From contig JAYMTF010000230.1 in the NCBI GenBank assembly GCA_036897485.1, positions 1 through 43,858 on the forward strand: a DNA stretch of 43,858 nt, read 5' to 3'. The stretch comes from Pelargonium nanum. Its lineage: Eukaryota > Streptophyta > Magnoliopsida > Geraniales > Geraniaceae. Shown piece by piece: positions 1 through 9,595 of the stretch (position 1 is its first letter; every line of letters starts with the position of its first letter). The position numbers and the translations under genes are program-made. Under the pieces are notes generated by a model, which worked only from the letters and a program-made list of their open reading frames with translations, was not told the DNA's origin and did not search any database.

Positions 1-80
1 GACGGGCCCTTTGTACTTTGTATTTGTCTCCTTCGGGTTATTAATAATACGAAGTACCGCTTGCTTATCCAAAAAAAAAA
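1..80 (+). mobile_element. 3' tail of a LINE-type retrotransposon
   Basis: The stretch ends in a ten-base A run at 71-80, preceded by a block resembling the 3' untranslated end of plant L1-like elements (CTTCGGGTTATTAATA, then GAAGTACCGCTTGCTTATCC). A diverged relative lies at 1130-1241. Only the tail is inside the window; coding parts would lie to the left. It sits where the intron of the first defensin-like gene is expected, so it probably inserted into that intron. Identification is by recall of plant LINE tails, not by search. Confidence 0.5.
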
Positions 81-545
81 TTATTAATGTTGTTCGATTT
101 GGTCTCGATTATATATGTTATATTGTTTCAAACTAGTTAAATCCATAATGGTAACATTAATTAGGCTGAGGTGAAAATTATTCTCCAGGATTTTTTTCAT
201 TGAGGTGATACCCACGCGGTATTTAAGTTAACTAAATTTACCATGAAACCATTTTGTAACAATAATGATACGAGTAAAAAGAAAAAAGATCAATCATGCT
301 TTTTTTTACTTGTATAAAAAAAAAGATCAATCATGCTTGAACTATGAGATTAACAAACAGAAAAAAATTCCTATGCCCAGCCTAAAAAATTTGTGAAGAA
401 AATTCATTACAATTTAGTGGATGTAAACATAAAAAATCAGTTATATGAAATTTATTTTATCAAATTTTGTGGGTTATTTTTGCACCTTGAAATTCAATAA
501 ATTTAATTATATGAGAGTAAAAACTAGGCAGAAGTTTGAAATTAC

Positions 546-609
546 CTGAACTGAGAAGCAAAGCAACACACACAAATCCAACAAGGAAGCATTTTGCAGA
601 AATAGCCAT
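546..609 (-). CDS. Defensin-like secreted peptide, copy 1 (exon 1 only; partial)
   Basis: This 64-nt exon encodes a start Met and a hydrophobic signal peptide (MAISAKCFLVGFVCVALLL, then SS) and ends in a phase-1 GT donor (CAG|GTAATTT). Length, phase and sequence match the first exons at 2314-2377, 4876-4939 and 7361-7424, each followed 517-550 bp downstream by a six-cysteine exon. Here the equivalent position falls at the left window edge, where a LINE tail lies, and no cysteine-rich exon is visible at 1-545. The second exon is therefore either outside the window beyond the LINE or lost. A TATA box stands 91 bp upstream of the start. The product would be a small secreted cysteine-rich peptide of the DEFL/LCR type if the gene is complete; a pseudogene cannot be excluded. 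Confidence 0.65.
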
Positions 610-699
610 TTTGTATGTAGAATTAGTTTTTAATCTGCAATATATAAAGCAATAGCTAGATATGTGAATGTTTGATGTGAATAAGCTCATGTATGTTCC

Positions 700-707
700 T
701 ATTTATA
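700..707 (-). promoter_or_regulatory. TATA box of defensin-like copy 1
   Basis: TATAAATA on the minus strand, 91 bp upstream of the start codon. The same octamer stands 86-91 bp upstream of all four copies of this gene family in the window, in a conserved context just downstream of a block reading roughly GAGCCTTTTTACATC or a variant. Confidence 0.6.
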
Positions 708-1129
708 CACCACTTTCATACCAAAATTTAATATGATCTTATAATAAATATATAATTAAATTAAAAGATATCCTTTTTTAATAAAAAAATTCCAATCCCT
801 TTTTTCTCTTCAAATGAATTTTTAATTCAGATTGAATGACATTACGCACAAACAGTCAAACTATGTCATTAATGGTTATTTGAAATCAAATAAAATATTT
901 TATAATAAAAAAACTAAATTACGAAAATATGATTTTAATAGTAGAATTTATCTAATGCGTGTAACTTATGAACACGTTAAGGAGCATTGGAAATTGAGTT
1001 TGTTATTTTTGCATCAATTATTTTATCTTGGAAAATTAATTAAAAGTTTTGGTCATGGCTCCGTTCGGTCATGCTAGATCTCTCTCTACCATGTTTTCCT
1101 TAGCATGAATATCGTTATTTCAGGAGCCT

Positions 1130-1241
1130 CTTTTGATGCTTGGTGTATAAGTTTTTTTTTCCTTCTCGGAATTTGTACTTTTACTTTTCCTTTCGAATTT
1201 ATATAATAGAAGTACCGTTTGTTGATATTAATAAAAAAAAA
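1130..1241 (+). mobile_element. Degenerate LINE-type 3' tail
   Basis: A diverged relative of the tail at 1-80: it contains GAAGTACCGTTTGTTGAT close to its end and finishes in a nine-base A run at 1233-1241. No open coding sequence precedes it within the window, so it is a 5'-truncated, old insertion between defensin-like copies 1 and 2. The left border is not defined. Confidence 0.4.
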
Positions 1242-1596
1242 TCCATGAAAGTGAGTAGATATAATTAATAAAAATTATAAAATACGAGTTGCGTGGAATT
1301 TTGTATATATATTTTTTTTATATCTTTAAGGGTCATTCGAATCGATTCAATCCAGTCCCCAGATCATGATTTTTTGGTCCGGTTCTAGATTTGGGCCCTA
1401 ACTGATCCTGCTTCGGGCACCCTTTTGATCCGAATCGGTCCAAATAAACACCCATATTAGTAGCAGTAGATGGAAGACACAAGTGAAGTGAAGTAAAGAG
1501 AAAGTATTATCATTAGACGAATTTATTTCTTCAATGTGTACGAGAACAAAAACAGAGTTAATTTTGTCGCTAACAATATATAATGACGATAATGAA

Positions 1597-2377
1597 TTAG
1601 TTGCCGTAGCAATAACAACGTTCCTCCGGCGAGTCCGGAGACGGTTTTTCGCAGGCGCCGCCTAGAGGATAACGTTGCTTAATGCAGTACTGGTTGCAAT
1701 CTGGATGATTAGAGCAAGGCCCTTCGTCTACCTTCCACTTTTGTGCAATTGCATGTTCTGCAACTTTTTTTTTTTTTACAATTCAATGATCACTAACTAC
1801 TAATTAACAAAAATAATACTTAAATAAAAATAATTATTATTCAAGTGCATGTAGATGGAATAAAATGTTGTAAATCAAGAATACGCATTTTTATAGGACT
1901 AATTTAAAATAAAAAATAAAAAACAATTCAATCTTTTGAACAAAATTCGAACCGGATCAGACCGGACAAATGTATCTTTAGAGGACTAATCCAATCGGTC
2001 CAGATTAGCGGGTTCAAATCTTGGGACTCAAGAAATTGTTCGAAAGCATTTTTAGCGTATTTATAGGAGAATGAAAAAACATCTTGATTTGACGTGTATC
2101 GACAAATCTCAACTAATAAGTAATAATCCGTCACTTAAAATACTTTGTTTTATATAAAACCAACCTTGTACTAAATAGAATAATATCGAGATATGCAAAA
2201 AAAAAAAAAAAAAAGGTTTGAAAATATACTCTTTCTATGAGTTATTTTTGTAACTTGAAATTTAATCAATTAAATTGTTAGACAATAAAAACTAGCAAGA
2301 AGTTGGAATTTACCTGAACTTAGGAGAAATGCAACACAAAGAAATCCAATAAAGAAGGATTTTGCAGAACCAGCCAT
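1597..2377 (-). CDS. Defensin-like secreted cysteine-rich peptide, copy 2
   Basis: Two exons, 2314-2377 and 1597-1763, with a 550-bp phase-1 GT-AG intron, give a 76-residue peptide. Exon 1 is a signal peptide (MAGSAKSFFIGFLCVAFLL). Exon 2 starts VAEHAIAQ and carries six cysteines spaced C-x5-C-x3-C-x10-C-x11-C-x-C, with a GGAC (GxC) motif and the final CYC. CxxxC, GxC and CxC together are the cysteine-stabilised alpha-beta signature of plant defensin-like (DEFL/LCR) proteins. A short acidic and Pro-rich loop (EKPSPDSPEE) lies between cysteines 4 and 5. The product should be secreted and disulphide-bonded; in this family roles include defence and reproductive signalling, and which applies here cannot be told. 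Neither exon is long enough to stand out in ORF scans. The gene is intact and closest to copy 3, with which it shares duplicated flanks. Confidence 0.85.
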
Positions 2378-2462
2378 TTTGTTTGTATATTTAGCTATTA
2401 ATTTTCAATGTTTAAGCTTTGGATATGTGGAAGGTTGATGTAAAAAGGCTCATGTATATGCC

Positions 2463-2470
2463 TATTTATA
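2463..2470 (-). promoter_or_regulatory. TATA box of defensin-like copy 2
   Basis: TATAAATA on the minus strand, 86 bp upstream of the start codon. Spacing and flanking sequence are the same as for copy 3. Confidence 0.6.
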
Positions 2471-2807
2471 CAAAATTATTATGGTCTTCTAAAATTTAAA
2501 ATGGTTTGTATTCATGTATTCTAAAGTGCAAGTATTTTTTAATTCCAAAATTTTCTCTCTATAATTAAATTTCTAAAGTATTTTGTTTCAAAAAAATAAT
2601 ATTTGAAGTATTTAATAATCAATATTCAAAGGTAATAAATCATGAAATATATTTCTTACCGAGAAATTCATGCATAAAATCATATTATAAATCATAAAAA
2701 CTAATTTTATGTACCATCCATATGGTAAAAAAAATATATCATTAATGCCCAAAATTAAGAATTCCCATCGTATATATTCTAAGCATCTTGGTTTTTGGAA
2801 TAATAAT

Positions 2808-3614
2808 TAGGGTAATGTTTCATTTTGGTAACTTAACTATACATATTGTTCCAAATTGGTGCATCATTTGATTCTTGTTTTGATTTGGTATTCAAATTAT
2901 TAATATCACTCCAATTTGGTATACCTGAACTATACATATTGTTCCAAATTGATACATAGTTTGATTTTTGTTTCCATTTGATACTCAAACTATAAATATC
3001 GTTCCAATTTGATACTTAAACTATGTATTTTTGTTTCAAATTGGTCTCACATGTAGTTGTGTCGTTCAATCAATCCCAAGTGACATCTCTTTTTAATTTC
3101 CATCTTTTAGAAATCAAGTATATGATTTGGTAACTTCGGCGTGTCTAACGTATATAAAAGCGATGTCACATTTGTTGTGTACTTACATTCAAAGACACAA
3201 TACGACATCGTAGTGCGGCAGTCCTTCAACTAGTGAGTGAGAAACAAATGCGACATCATTTTTGTATCTGATAGCCACGCTGAAATTGTCAGATTATATA
3301 TTTATTTTCTAAAAACACGTGAAAATTAAAAACGGATGCCACTTGATTGGACGGTACAGTTACATGTGAGACTAATTTGGAACAAAAATAAATAATTTAT
3401 AGGTACCTAATTAGAACGATATCAATATATAGTTTAAGTACTAAATAGAAACAAAAACTAAATTAGATAACAATCTGGAACAATATGTATAGTTAAAGTA
3501 TCGAATTGGAACGATATCAATAGTTTAAGTGTAGAATAAAAACAAAAATCAAACTAGGTACCAATTTGAAAACATATGTATAATTAAAGTACCAAAATGG
3601 AACATTCTTCTAAT
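2808..3614. mobile_element. Foldback/MITE-like element with long inverted arms
   Basis: About 0.8 kb in which the left part (about 2808-3110) reappears as an imperfect reverse complement on the right (about 3310-3614). The ends pair as ATGTTTCATTTTGGTAAC against the complement of TACCAAAATGGAACATTC. Pairing continues inward through TCTCACATGTA and a block around CAATCAAGTG(G/A)CATC. Each arm is built from several diverged direct units of about 50-60 bp of the type CCAATTTGATAC..AACTATA. No ORF is present. It separates the copy 2 and copy 3 defensin-like units. Exact ends and target duplication are unclear; superfamily is not assigned. Confidence 0.65.
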
Positions 3615-4191
3615 GATTAATATAGTTGACTATAGAAATATAGGTAGAATGGAAGTGAATCTACTTGCTTAAATTTAAGTACTTAGGTAAGTCAAACACT
3701 TAAAAGCAATTTTCAAGTACTTGTGTCAACTCTCTGGTAAAAAAATTACTTATGAAATTTTACGTATCATCAACACATGTACATATTGAAGTTTTCGAAT
3801 TATTTTAATTATTTATTTTTTAACTTTAAGTTATTTCTTAATGTTGATTTGAACTTCGCGGAAGACCCTATTTGCTAGTTCTCAAGGTTTAAAAGAAAGG
3901 ATGACATCATTCCGAAATCATTGCCACATCATCATGACATTATGACCATGTCATTATTTATATCGTCATATAATAATAAAATTCATTACTTGGAAGGAGT
4001 GAATAAAAAGTCGAATCTCTATTTGTGCAACGTCACTTCTTTCTTGCATATATATATAGTTCGATTTTTTCGTTACCTTTACGAAAGTACTAAGTATTGT
4101 CGTAAAACTAATTTATTTATTTAATGTGTACGAGAACAAGAACAAGAGCATAGTTTATTTGTCGCTAACAACATATGACGACGATAATGAA

Positions 4192-4939
4192 TTAGTCGGA
4201 ATAGCAATAACAATGTTCCTCCGGCGAGTCGGGAGTCGGTTTTTCGCAGGCGCCGCCCAAAGGATAACGTTGGTAGAGGCAGTACATGTTGCAGTCTTGA
4301 AACTTAGAGCAAAGTCCCATGTCAAACTTATACTTTGCTGCTTCTGCATGTTCTGCAACTTTTTTTTTTTTGACAATTCAAATCATTATTCAAGTGCATG
4401 TACATTGAATAAAATGTAGTATACTAGGAATACACATTTTTATAGAATTTTTTTAAAAAAAATTAAATAGAAAACAATTAAGTTGTCAGAAAATTACTAA
4501 TCAGAAAGGATTAGACCAGACTAGCTAAATGTCTCTTTTAAGGACTAATCAATCGGTCTAGATTTAGTCCAAACCGATTTTCGCCCTGATGACGTTTAAG
4601 TGGTCAAGGTGATTAACTCTAATCATATATATATATGACATGTTTTGTCGAGTGTCAATTAATAAATCGTCACTTAAAAACTTTTGTTTTATGACAAGCC
4701 TAAATTGTATTATATAGAATAATTTAGCACATCATATCAATAAATACAAATTTGAATAATCTCGAGATGCATAAAAAAGGTCTCGAAAACACTCTTGCTA
4801 AGAGTTATTTTTGCAGCCTGAATTCAATCAATTTAGTTATAAGACAATAAAAACTAGCAAGAAGTTGGAAATTACCTGAATTTAGGAGCAATGCAACACA
4901 AAGAAATACAATAAAGAAAGATTTTGCAGAACCAGCCAT
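4192..4939 (-). CDS. Defensin-like secreted cysteine-rich peptide, copy 3
   Basis: Exons 4876-4939 and 4192-4358, joined over a 517-bp phase-1 intron, encode 76 residues. The signal peptide (MAGSAKSFFIVFLCVALLL) is followed by a mature part with the same C-x5-C-x3-C-x10-C-x11-C-x-C pattern, the GGAC motif and a CYCYSD end. It is the closest relative of copy 2: the YPLGGACEK core and the Pro/acidic loop before cysteine 5 are shared, while residues between the signal peptide and cysteine 3 differ more (SKFQD and NMY here, SNHPD and NQY in copy 2). That pattern fits relaxed or diversifying selection on the mature peptide after tandem duplication. The product should be a secreted DEFL/LCR peptide; target and tissue cannot be inferred. 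No disabling change is seen. Confidence 0.85.
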
Positions 4940-5024
4940 TTTGTTTGTATATTTAGCTATTAATTTTCAATGTTTATGCTTTGGATATGTGAAAGGTTGA
5001 TGTAAAAAGGCTCATGTATATGCC

Positions 5025-5032
5025 TATTTATA
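5025..5032 (-). promoter_or_regulatory. TATA box of defensin-like copy 3
   Basis: TATAAATA on the minus strand, 86 bp upstream of the start codon, within a promoter block nearly identical to that of copy 2. Confidence 0.6.
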
Positions 5033-5382
5033 CAAAAATTATTATGGTTTTCTAAAAATTTAAAATGGTTTGTGTTCATGTATTCTAAGGTGCATGTATT
5101 TTCTAATTCAGAAATTTTCTCTCTATAATTATATTCCTAATTAAAAAAAATGTTTGAGGTATTTAATAATCCATACTAAAAGGTAGCTTAAAAAAATCCA
5201 TACTAAAAGGTAAAAAATCATGAAATATATTTCTTATCCACAAAATTCATGCATAAGAACATATTATAAATCATAAAAACTAGTTTTATGTACTACCATC
5301 TTATGAATGATAAAAAAAACATCATTAATGTCAAAAAGAATTACCATCATATATCTTCTAGAAGCATCATAGGGAGGTGAAC

Positions 5383-6649
5383 ATATTTACCTATATTTAC
5401 TTTCCTAAATTTAATTAAGTCGGACATTTAAAACGACGTAATTTTAAATAAGTGGTTGAAAAGAATTTTAAAACTATTCGAGTGAATGAGAAAAGTAACA
5501 CTCGTAATATTATCGAAACTTAAGAGTTTTGTTCATCTTCTTTTGGTATTGACGCGTTGCAAGTCAAATGAGTATATGATAACTCGCATTCATATTGAGT
5601 TATCCATCAACATTTTGTAAGGTCATTATAATTTTAAGTAATTGTACTTAAAAATCACATCATTGTAAAAAGTCTCGACTTAGTACCACCTCATAATAAA
5701 ATACATCAATATTGAAATTGAACCGCCTCACAAGAAAAATCGTTCACCTCTTTCTCATACTTAATATTCACAAGAGGGCAGAGACTTTCATATCGCAAGG
5801 AAAGGTTGTTACTCTCTTTCATCCTCCCCAAGATCGCCACCTCGTCGGGCCAAGGCTCTCCACCTCTTTGGATCACCATAAGACTTTCTCACCTTGGTAA
5901 ACGCTTGGAAGCTACCCAACGTGTTAGACATCTCAATCCGCACACCTCGATGGTCGAGGGGAATGGAAGAGCTTAAAAGCTCACTCAATGCCCACAAAAG
6001 GGCATATCCGGTAGGCTAGAAATCGAGCACCCTAAGTGGACTTTGAAGCGGACACCAATTCACCAACAGTCAATCACACAATAATATGTAGCAATCTTTG
6101 CTTGTGAGTATAAATACTAATTCCTTGGTAAGAGGGGGATCCATAATTGACAATAAGGCTTTTTCTCTCTACTTTTTTTTTCTAAAATTCTCTCTCAAGT
6201 CCTCTCTAACAATGTTCGGTTCAAATTCCCTTAGAGTAGATTGTTACTCTCATGTTCAAGGAAGTTTTCTGAACACACACTCGAGTCTCTGTTTAATGGT
6301 ATGCAACCCTTGTGCATGCTTCAAGAACCCAGAAGCAAAGTCTCAAACCTTCGATTCCACCCTCATGACCACAACCTCCAACTCCATCTCACAAAACTTC
6401 AAATATTTTCATGACAACTACTCTAACACGAGGACAAGACGACAACATAACTAAATGTACTATTTAGATCCGAGCCATATTAAGAAGCGCATCAGTGTAT
6501 TTCATATAACTTTCCAATACAAACGCGGTAACGCCTTTAGATTTCATAATATGTCTTAAACAAAACTTAACTAACGAGAGGTACAACACTTTTATTAATC
6601 CGACGACAAAAGACGAGATGTATAAACGAAAATTAAGTATCATATAAAA
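5383..6649. other. Intergenic DNA without a recognisable gene
   Basis: No conserved protein could be read on either strand. The part from about 5750 to 6250 is less AT-rich than its surroundings, holds a possible TATA box (GTATAAATAC near 6110) and pyrimidine-rich runs (CTCTCTCAAGTCCTCTC near 6190), and ends in a 118-codon plus-strand frame (6098-6454) with no recognisable domain. A decayed LTR or other repeat is the likeliest source, but no terminal motif or partner copy was found. Confidence 0.4.
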
Positions 6650-7424
6650 CTAGTTTGGATTGCAATAACAATTATTTTCAGTTGAACCGGGAGCCGACGG
6701 TTCGCACTGACCGCCGTTTTTAAAACCGTAGTCGACGCACCACTTATTGCAGTCAATGATCTTCGTACAAGGCCCTTGATACACTTTCCCCTCTTGTGCT
6801 CTTGCATCTTGTGCAACTACATTTTTTTACATTTCAAATCAATTAGTAAATATTTATTACTTTTAAATAGTAGTATATATCTATCAATTGAATCATAAGA
6901 AAGTAAAAAAAAAAAAAAAAATGTTCCATATACTTGCTTCTTCAACTATTCATTTCATTTTGGATTTAGAATTTTTTTGCTGATGTAACAATCACATGAC
7001 GCTTAAATTAACTAAATCTACAGTGAGACCGTTTTGGAACAAAATTGTACAGTTTAGAGACAAATTTGACGTGACAGTCACGTCGATTATACAATTTTGT
7101 TTTAAATTGATCACACCAATAGATTTAGCTAAATCATGTGGCCGTCCTCATGTAAAAAAAAATTGTCACGCCAATTTAATTTGACGACACCGGTTCAGGT
7201 CTGAACCATTTGAAACGGACAAAATAGCTAGTTTGGAATCAAATTGAAACAATATGAATAATTATATATGCAATTGATTGCCGATTTAGAATAAAACAGA
7301 TAGTTGGACGACCAAAATAAAACATTTTCGAAAGAAAAATTAGTAGAAGTTGGAAATTACCTGAACTTAGGAGCAATGCAACACACAGAAATCCAAGAAA
7401 GAAGCATCTTGAAGAACCAGCCAT
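6650..7424 (-). CDS. Defensin-like secreted cysteine-rich peptide, copy 4
   Basis: Exons 7361-7424 and 6650-6816 join over a 544-bp phase-1 intron into a 76-residue peptide, the same length as copies 2 and 3. The signal peptide reads MAGSSRCFFLGFLCVALLL. The mature part starts VAQDARAQ and keeps the exact cysteine spacing C-x5-C-x3-C-x10-C-x11-C-x-C, with GGQC replacing GGAC and a CYCNPN end. It is the most diverged member: the loop before cysteine 5 is EPSAPGSTENN rather than the Pro/Glu-rich loop of copies 2 and 3. The conserved pattern supports a functional secreted DEFL/LCR peptide. It sits at the cluster's promoter-proximal end, next to a retroelement remnant and the S-protein homologue gene. 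Confidence 0.83.
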
Positions 7425-7512
7425 TTTGTGTGTAGATTTGGTTTTTAATCTGCAAAAGTGTTTATGCTTTGGATTTGAGAATGGTTGATATGAAAATGCT
7501 CTTGTATATGCT

Positions 7513-7520
7513 TATTTATA
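7513..7520 (-). promoter_or_regulatory. TATA box of defensin-like copy 4
   Basis: TATAAATA on the minus strand, 89 bp upstream of the start codon, matching the position in the other three copies. Confidence 0.6.
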
Positions 7521-8129
7521 CACCATTTTTGTACTAACAATATGGTCTTCAAGTATCTAAAATGATTCGTTTTAAATCTCTAATTATTTCTGATTCCAAA
7601 ACCAAATCTCTCTCTAATGAAATTTCTAATTCACAATATTTGAGTAGATAATTCAAAATCCCAAAGTAAAAAAAATGTGATTATTAACCAAAATAGGACA
7701 TCAAAATACTTTCTTTAAACCACTATAGATCACTTTTCGATTTGTGGTGGTTCAATTCTTTCTTCCGCATCATTACTTTTAAATAAACATCGATGTAACA
7801 TATATAACTTGATTAACTTCTTTCTTCCGTTGGTTTCATTATCACTACCAGTTCATCTTTTACAATTCCCTTGCAGACGCGACGTTATCATCTTCGCCTC
7901 CACGCCTTTACTATATGCTAGTTTGTGAGAGTGTTTCCTAAGGATAGATTAGTTATTCTCAAGTTATTCTGTATCAAATCGTATTTCAGTAGTTTTTATT
8001 TTTTCGGTTTGTTTCTATCGCGATCTACCATCCCTTGTTGGAAATGTCGGTATGTCTTTCCTTGTTGAAAGTTGTTTTTGTTATGATTTAATAGATATTG
8101 TTTGACACTGATGGAATGCATTCTTATCG

Positions 8130-8366
8130 GCAAGGATTCAAGGACGTCGATCAGTTATCGCTGAAACTGATGTTATTCAGGTCGTTGTTGGAGTTAAAAC
8201 CTGAAAAGACGAAACCAAGATTTTCGGGTTGGCAAGTTACGATTTAACACAATTCTTGGACATAATAGAATTTGTGTCTGTGAAGCGGTCTGCGAACGGT
8301 GTGGCCAATGCGATTGCTAGGTCCGTTGTTTCTATAACGTCGGCAACGTTGATCATCGAGTTGTAA
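8130..8366 (+). pseudogene. Remnant of a retroelement RNase H-like domain
   Basis: One reading frame of 79 codons, interrupted by a single TGA at 8202-8204, resembles the C-terminal half of the plant retroelement-type RNase H domain (RVT_3-like). IAETDVIQVVVGV matches the strand carrying the acidic residue, and FVSVKRSANGVANAIAR matches the terminal motif 'V-R-x-x-N-x-x-A-(D/H)-x-x-A-R'. The frame ends in TAA, followed by AT-rich DNA with a T run near 8403. There is no start codon context and no upstream reverse transcriptase, so this is a broken fragment of a LINE or a domesticated RNase H-like protein. Frame and motif are seen directly; the family call is from memory. Confidence 0.5.
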
Positions 8367-8627
8367 TCAAATTATATTTATTGAATAAAATACAATAGTT
8401 TATTTTTTTTTTTGAAAAAGAACAAAATCTAAGTAATGATAATGGATTCTTTTTTAAGAACAATTTAAATCCACTAATATTTTAAAAAATGTGACATTCT
8501 CCGACATTTGTGCAAAAACTCACGCTATCCTTTCAAATTTTTCGAGAAAATAATTGAATTTAAGCTCACAACTTTCGATCAATTAACCCAAATTTATATT
8601 ACCTCTAAGAGAATAATTGCCCATATT

Positions 8628-9263
8628 ATGGTAGCAATAATAATTGCAATGACCAGGCCCAAATTCTACCTGTTCTTGCTTGTTCTGGCAATAGCCATAG
8701 TGCATTGTTGCTCCCTTACGAGCACTCCTTGTCCCCCGGGAGATCCCTCTTGTGAAAACCCGCTTCAAGATGATGACAATCCCGACGCTCAAGAACCTGA
8801 CCAGAGACGCGAATTAGATAGCATATTCGACATGTGGAAGTTGTGGAAGAAATTTCATGTGCGTGTTATAAACAATTTGGGCAACAACAAGGTTTTGTAC
8901 GCACATTGCAAGTCTAGAGACGATGACTTGGGCGAACGGTACATACCAAACGGGCAGTTAATGCACTGGAGTTGCCACCCTTCATGGGACTTGAATACCC
9001 TCTTCACCTGCGAGGTGAAGAAAGATGACGGATTATACAACTGCAATTTCAAGGCGTTTTGGGACAACGATAAAAAAATATACTACTATTGCGACGAAGC
9101 AAATTGCAATTGGATAGCAAAAGAGGATGGAATTTACCTGCAAGACATTCCGGGGAAGAGAGACATGCATCTCCATAACTGGACCGATGTCCCCTCCGGA
9201 CTAATTGATCCTCCTGAAGGAGATTACGATAATGATCCTCTACCTGATCCACCCAAGCACTAA
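8628..9263 (+). CDS. S-protein homologue (plant self-incompatibility S1 family), secreted
   Basis: Single-exon gene of 211 codons. A hydrophobic stretch after MTRPK (FYLFLLVLAIAIVHCC) is a typical signal peptide. The in-frame ATG at 8649 begins exactly at MTRPK and may be the true start; an earlier in-frame ATG at 8508 would bury the signal peptide. The S1 domain spans roughly residues 74-190: HVRVINNLG, the CKSRDDDLG block, WSCHPSW, TLFTCEV, and a C-terminal YYYCDEANCNW followed by DGIYL, all hallmarks of SPH proteins. Between signal peptide and domain lies an acidic, Pro-containing linker of about 45 residues (DDDNPDAQEPDQ), and after it a Pro/Asp-rich tail (DPPEGDYDNDPLPDPP); both are longer than in the compact poppy PrsS type. 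Family roles include pollen rejection in Papaver and mostly unknown functions elsewhere. No frameshift is seen. Confidence 0.85.
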   Translation: MVAIIIAMTRPKFYLFLLVLAIAIVHCCSLTSTPCPPGDPSCENPLQDDDNPDAQEPDQRRELDSIFDMWKLWKKFHVRVINNLGNNKVLYAHCKSRDDDLGERYIPNGQLMHWSCHPSWDLNTLFTCEVKKDDGLYNCNFKAFWDNDKKIYYYCDEANCNWIAKEDGIYLQDIPGKRDMHLHNWTDVPSGLIDPPEGDYDNDPLPDPPKH

Positions 9264-9595
9264 TTCCAAAGTCCGGTGTAAAATACAACAATAATATAAG
9301 CATTATCATTTATCAGTATGTCGCGAAAATACTAAATATATGGGATTTCAATTCCACCTTGGAAAAAAATACGTGTATTCCTTTTGCAAAGAGATATATA
9401 AGAATGTGCGACAACACAAATTGTAAGCTTTTGACCGTTAAAACTAAGAATACTCGATAAAATACAATCATATCAAAATTTCTCCACACTGATCCCCCAG
9501 TTCTTGCATGACGATCACTTTTGACTAGACTCTAACTTACCAAAATTTGAAATCTTGCTAGAGAATATATAATCAATAACTTGTACAATTGTTTA
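9264..9595. other. Convergent 3' flanks of the S-protein homologue and RCL1
   Basis: This 332-bp AT-rich spacer separates two stop codons facing each other and must hold both 3' untranslated regions and polyadenylation signals. No further ORF or repeat is evident. Confidence 0.5.

Noticed and set aside
4126-4419. 97-codon plus-strand frame across defensin-like copy 3
   Set aside because: It is antisense to the cysteine-rich exon; the minus-strand two-exon model has the signal peptide and conserved cysteines.
6098-6454. 118-codon plus-strand frame between defensin-like copies 3 and 4
   Set aside because: No recognisable domain, a Ser-rich low-complexity composition, and no splice partner; treated as chance or decayed repeat sequence.
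8508-8627. Upstream Met extending the S-protein homologue by 40 residues
   Set aside because: The extension would place the hydrophobic signal peptide in the middle of the protein and shows no similarity to the family.
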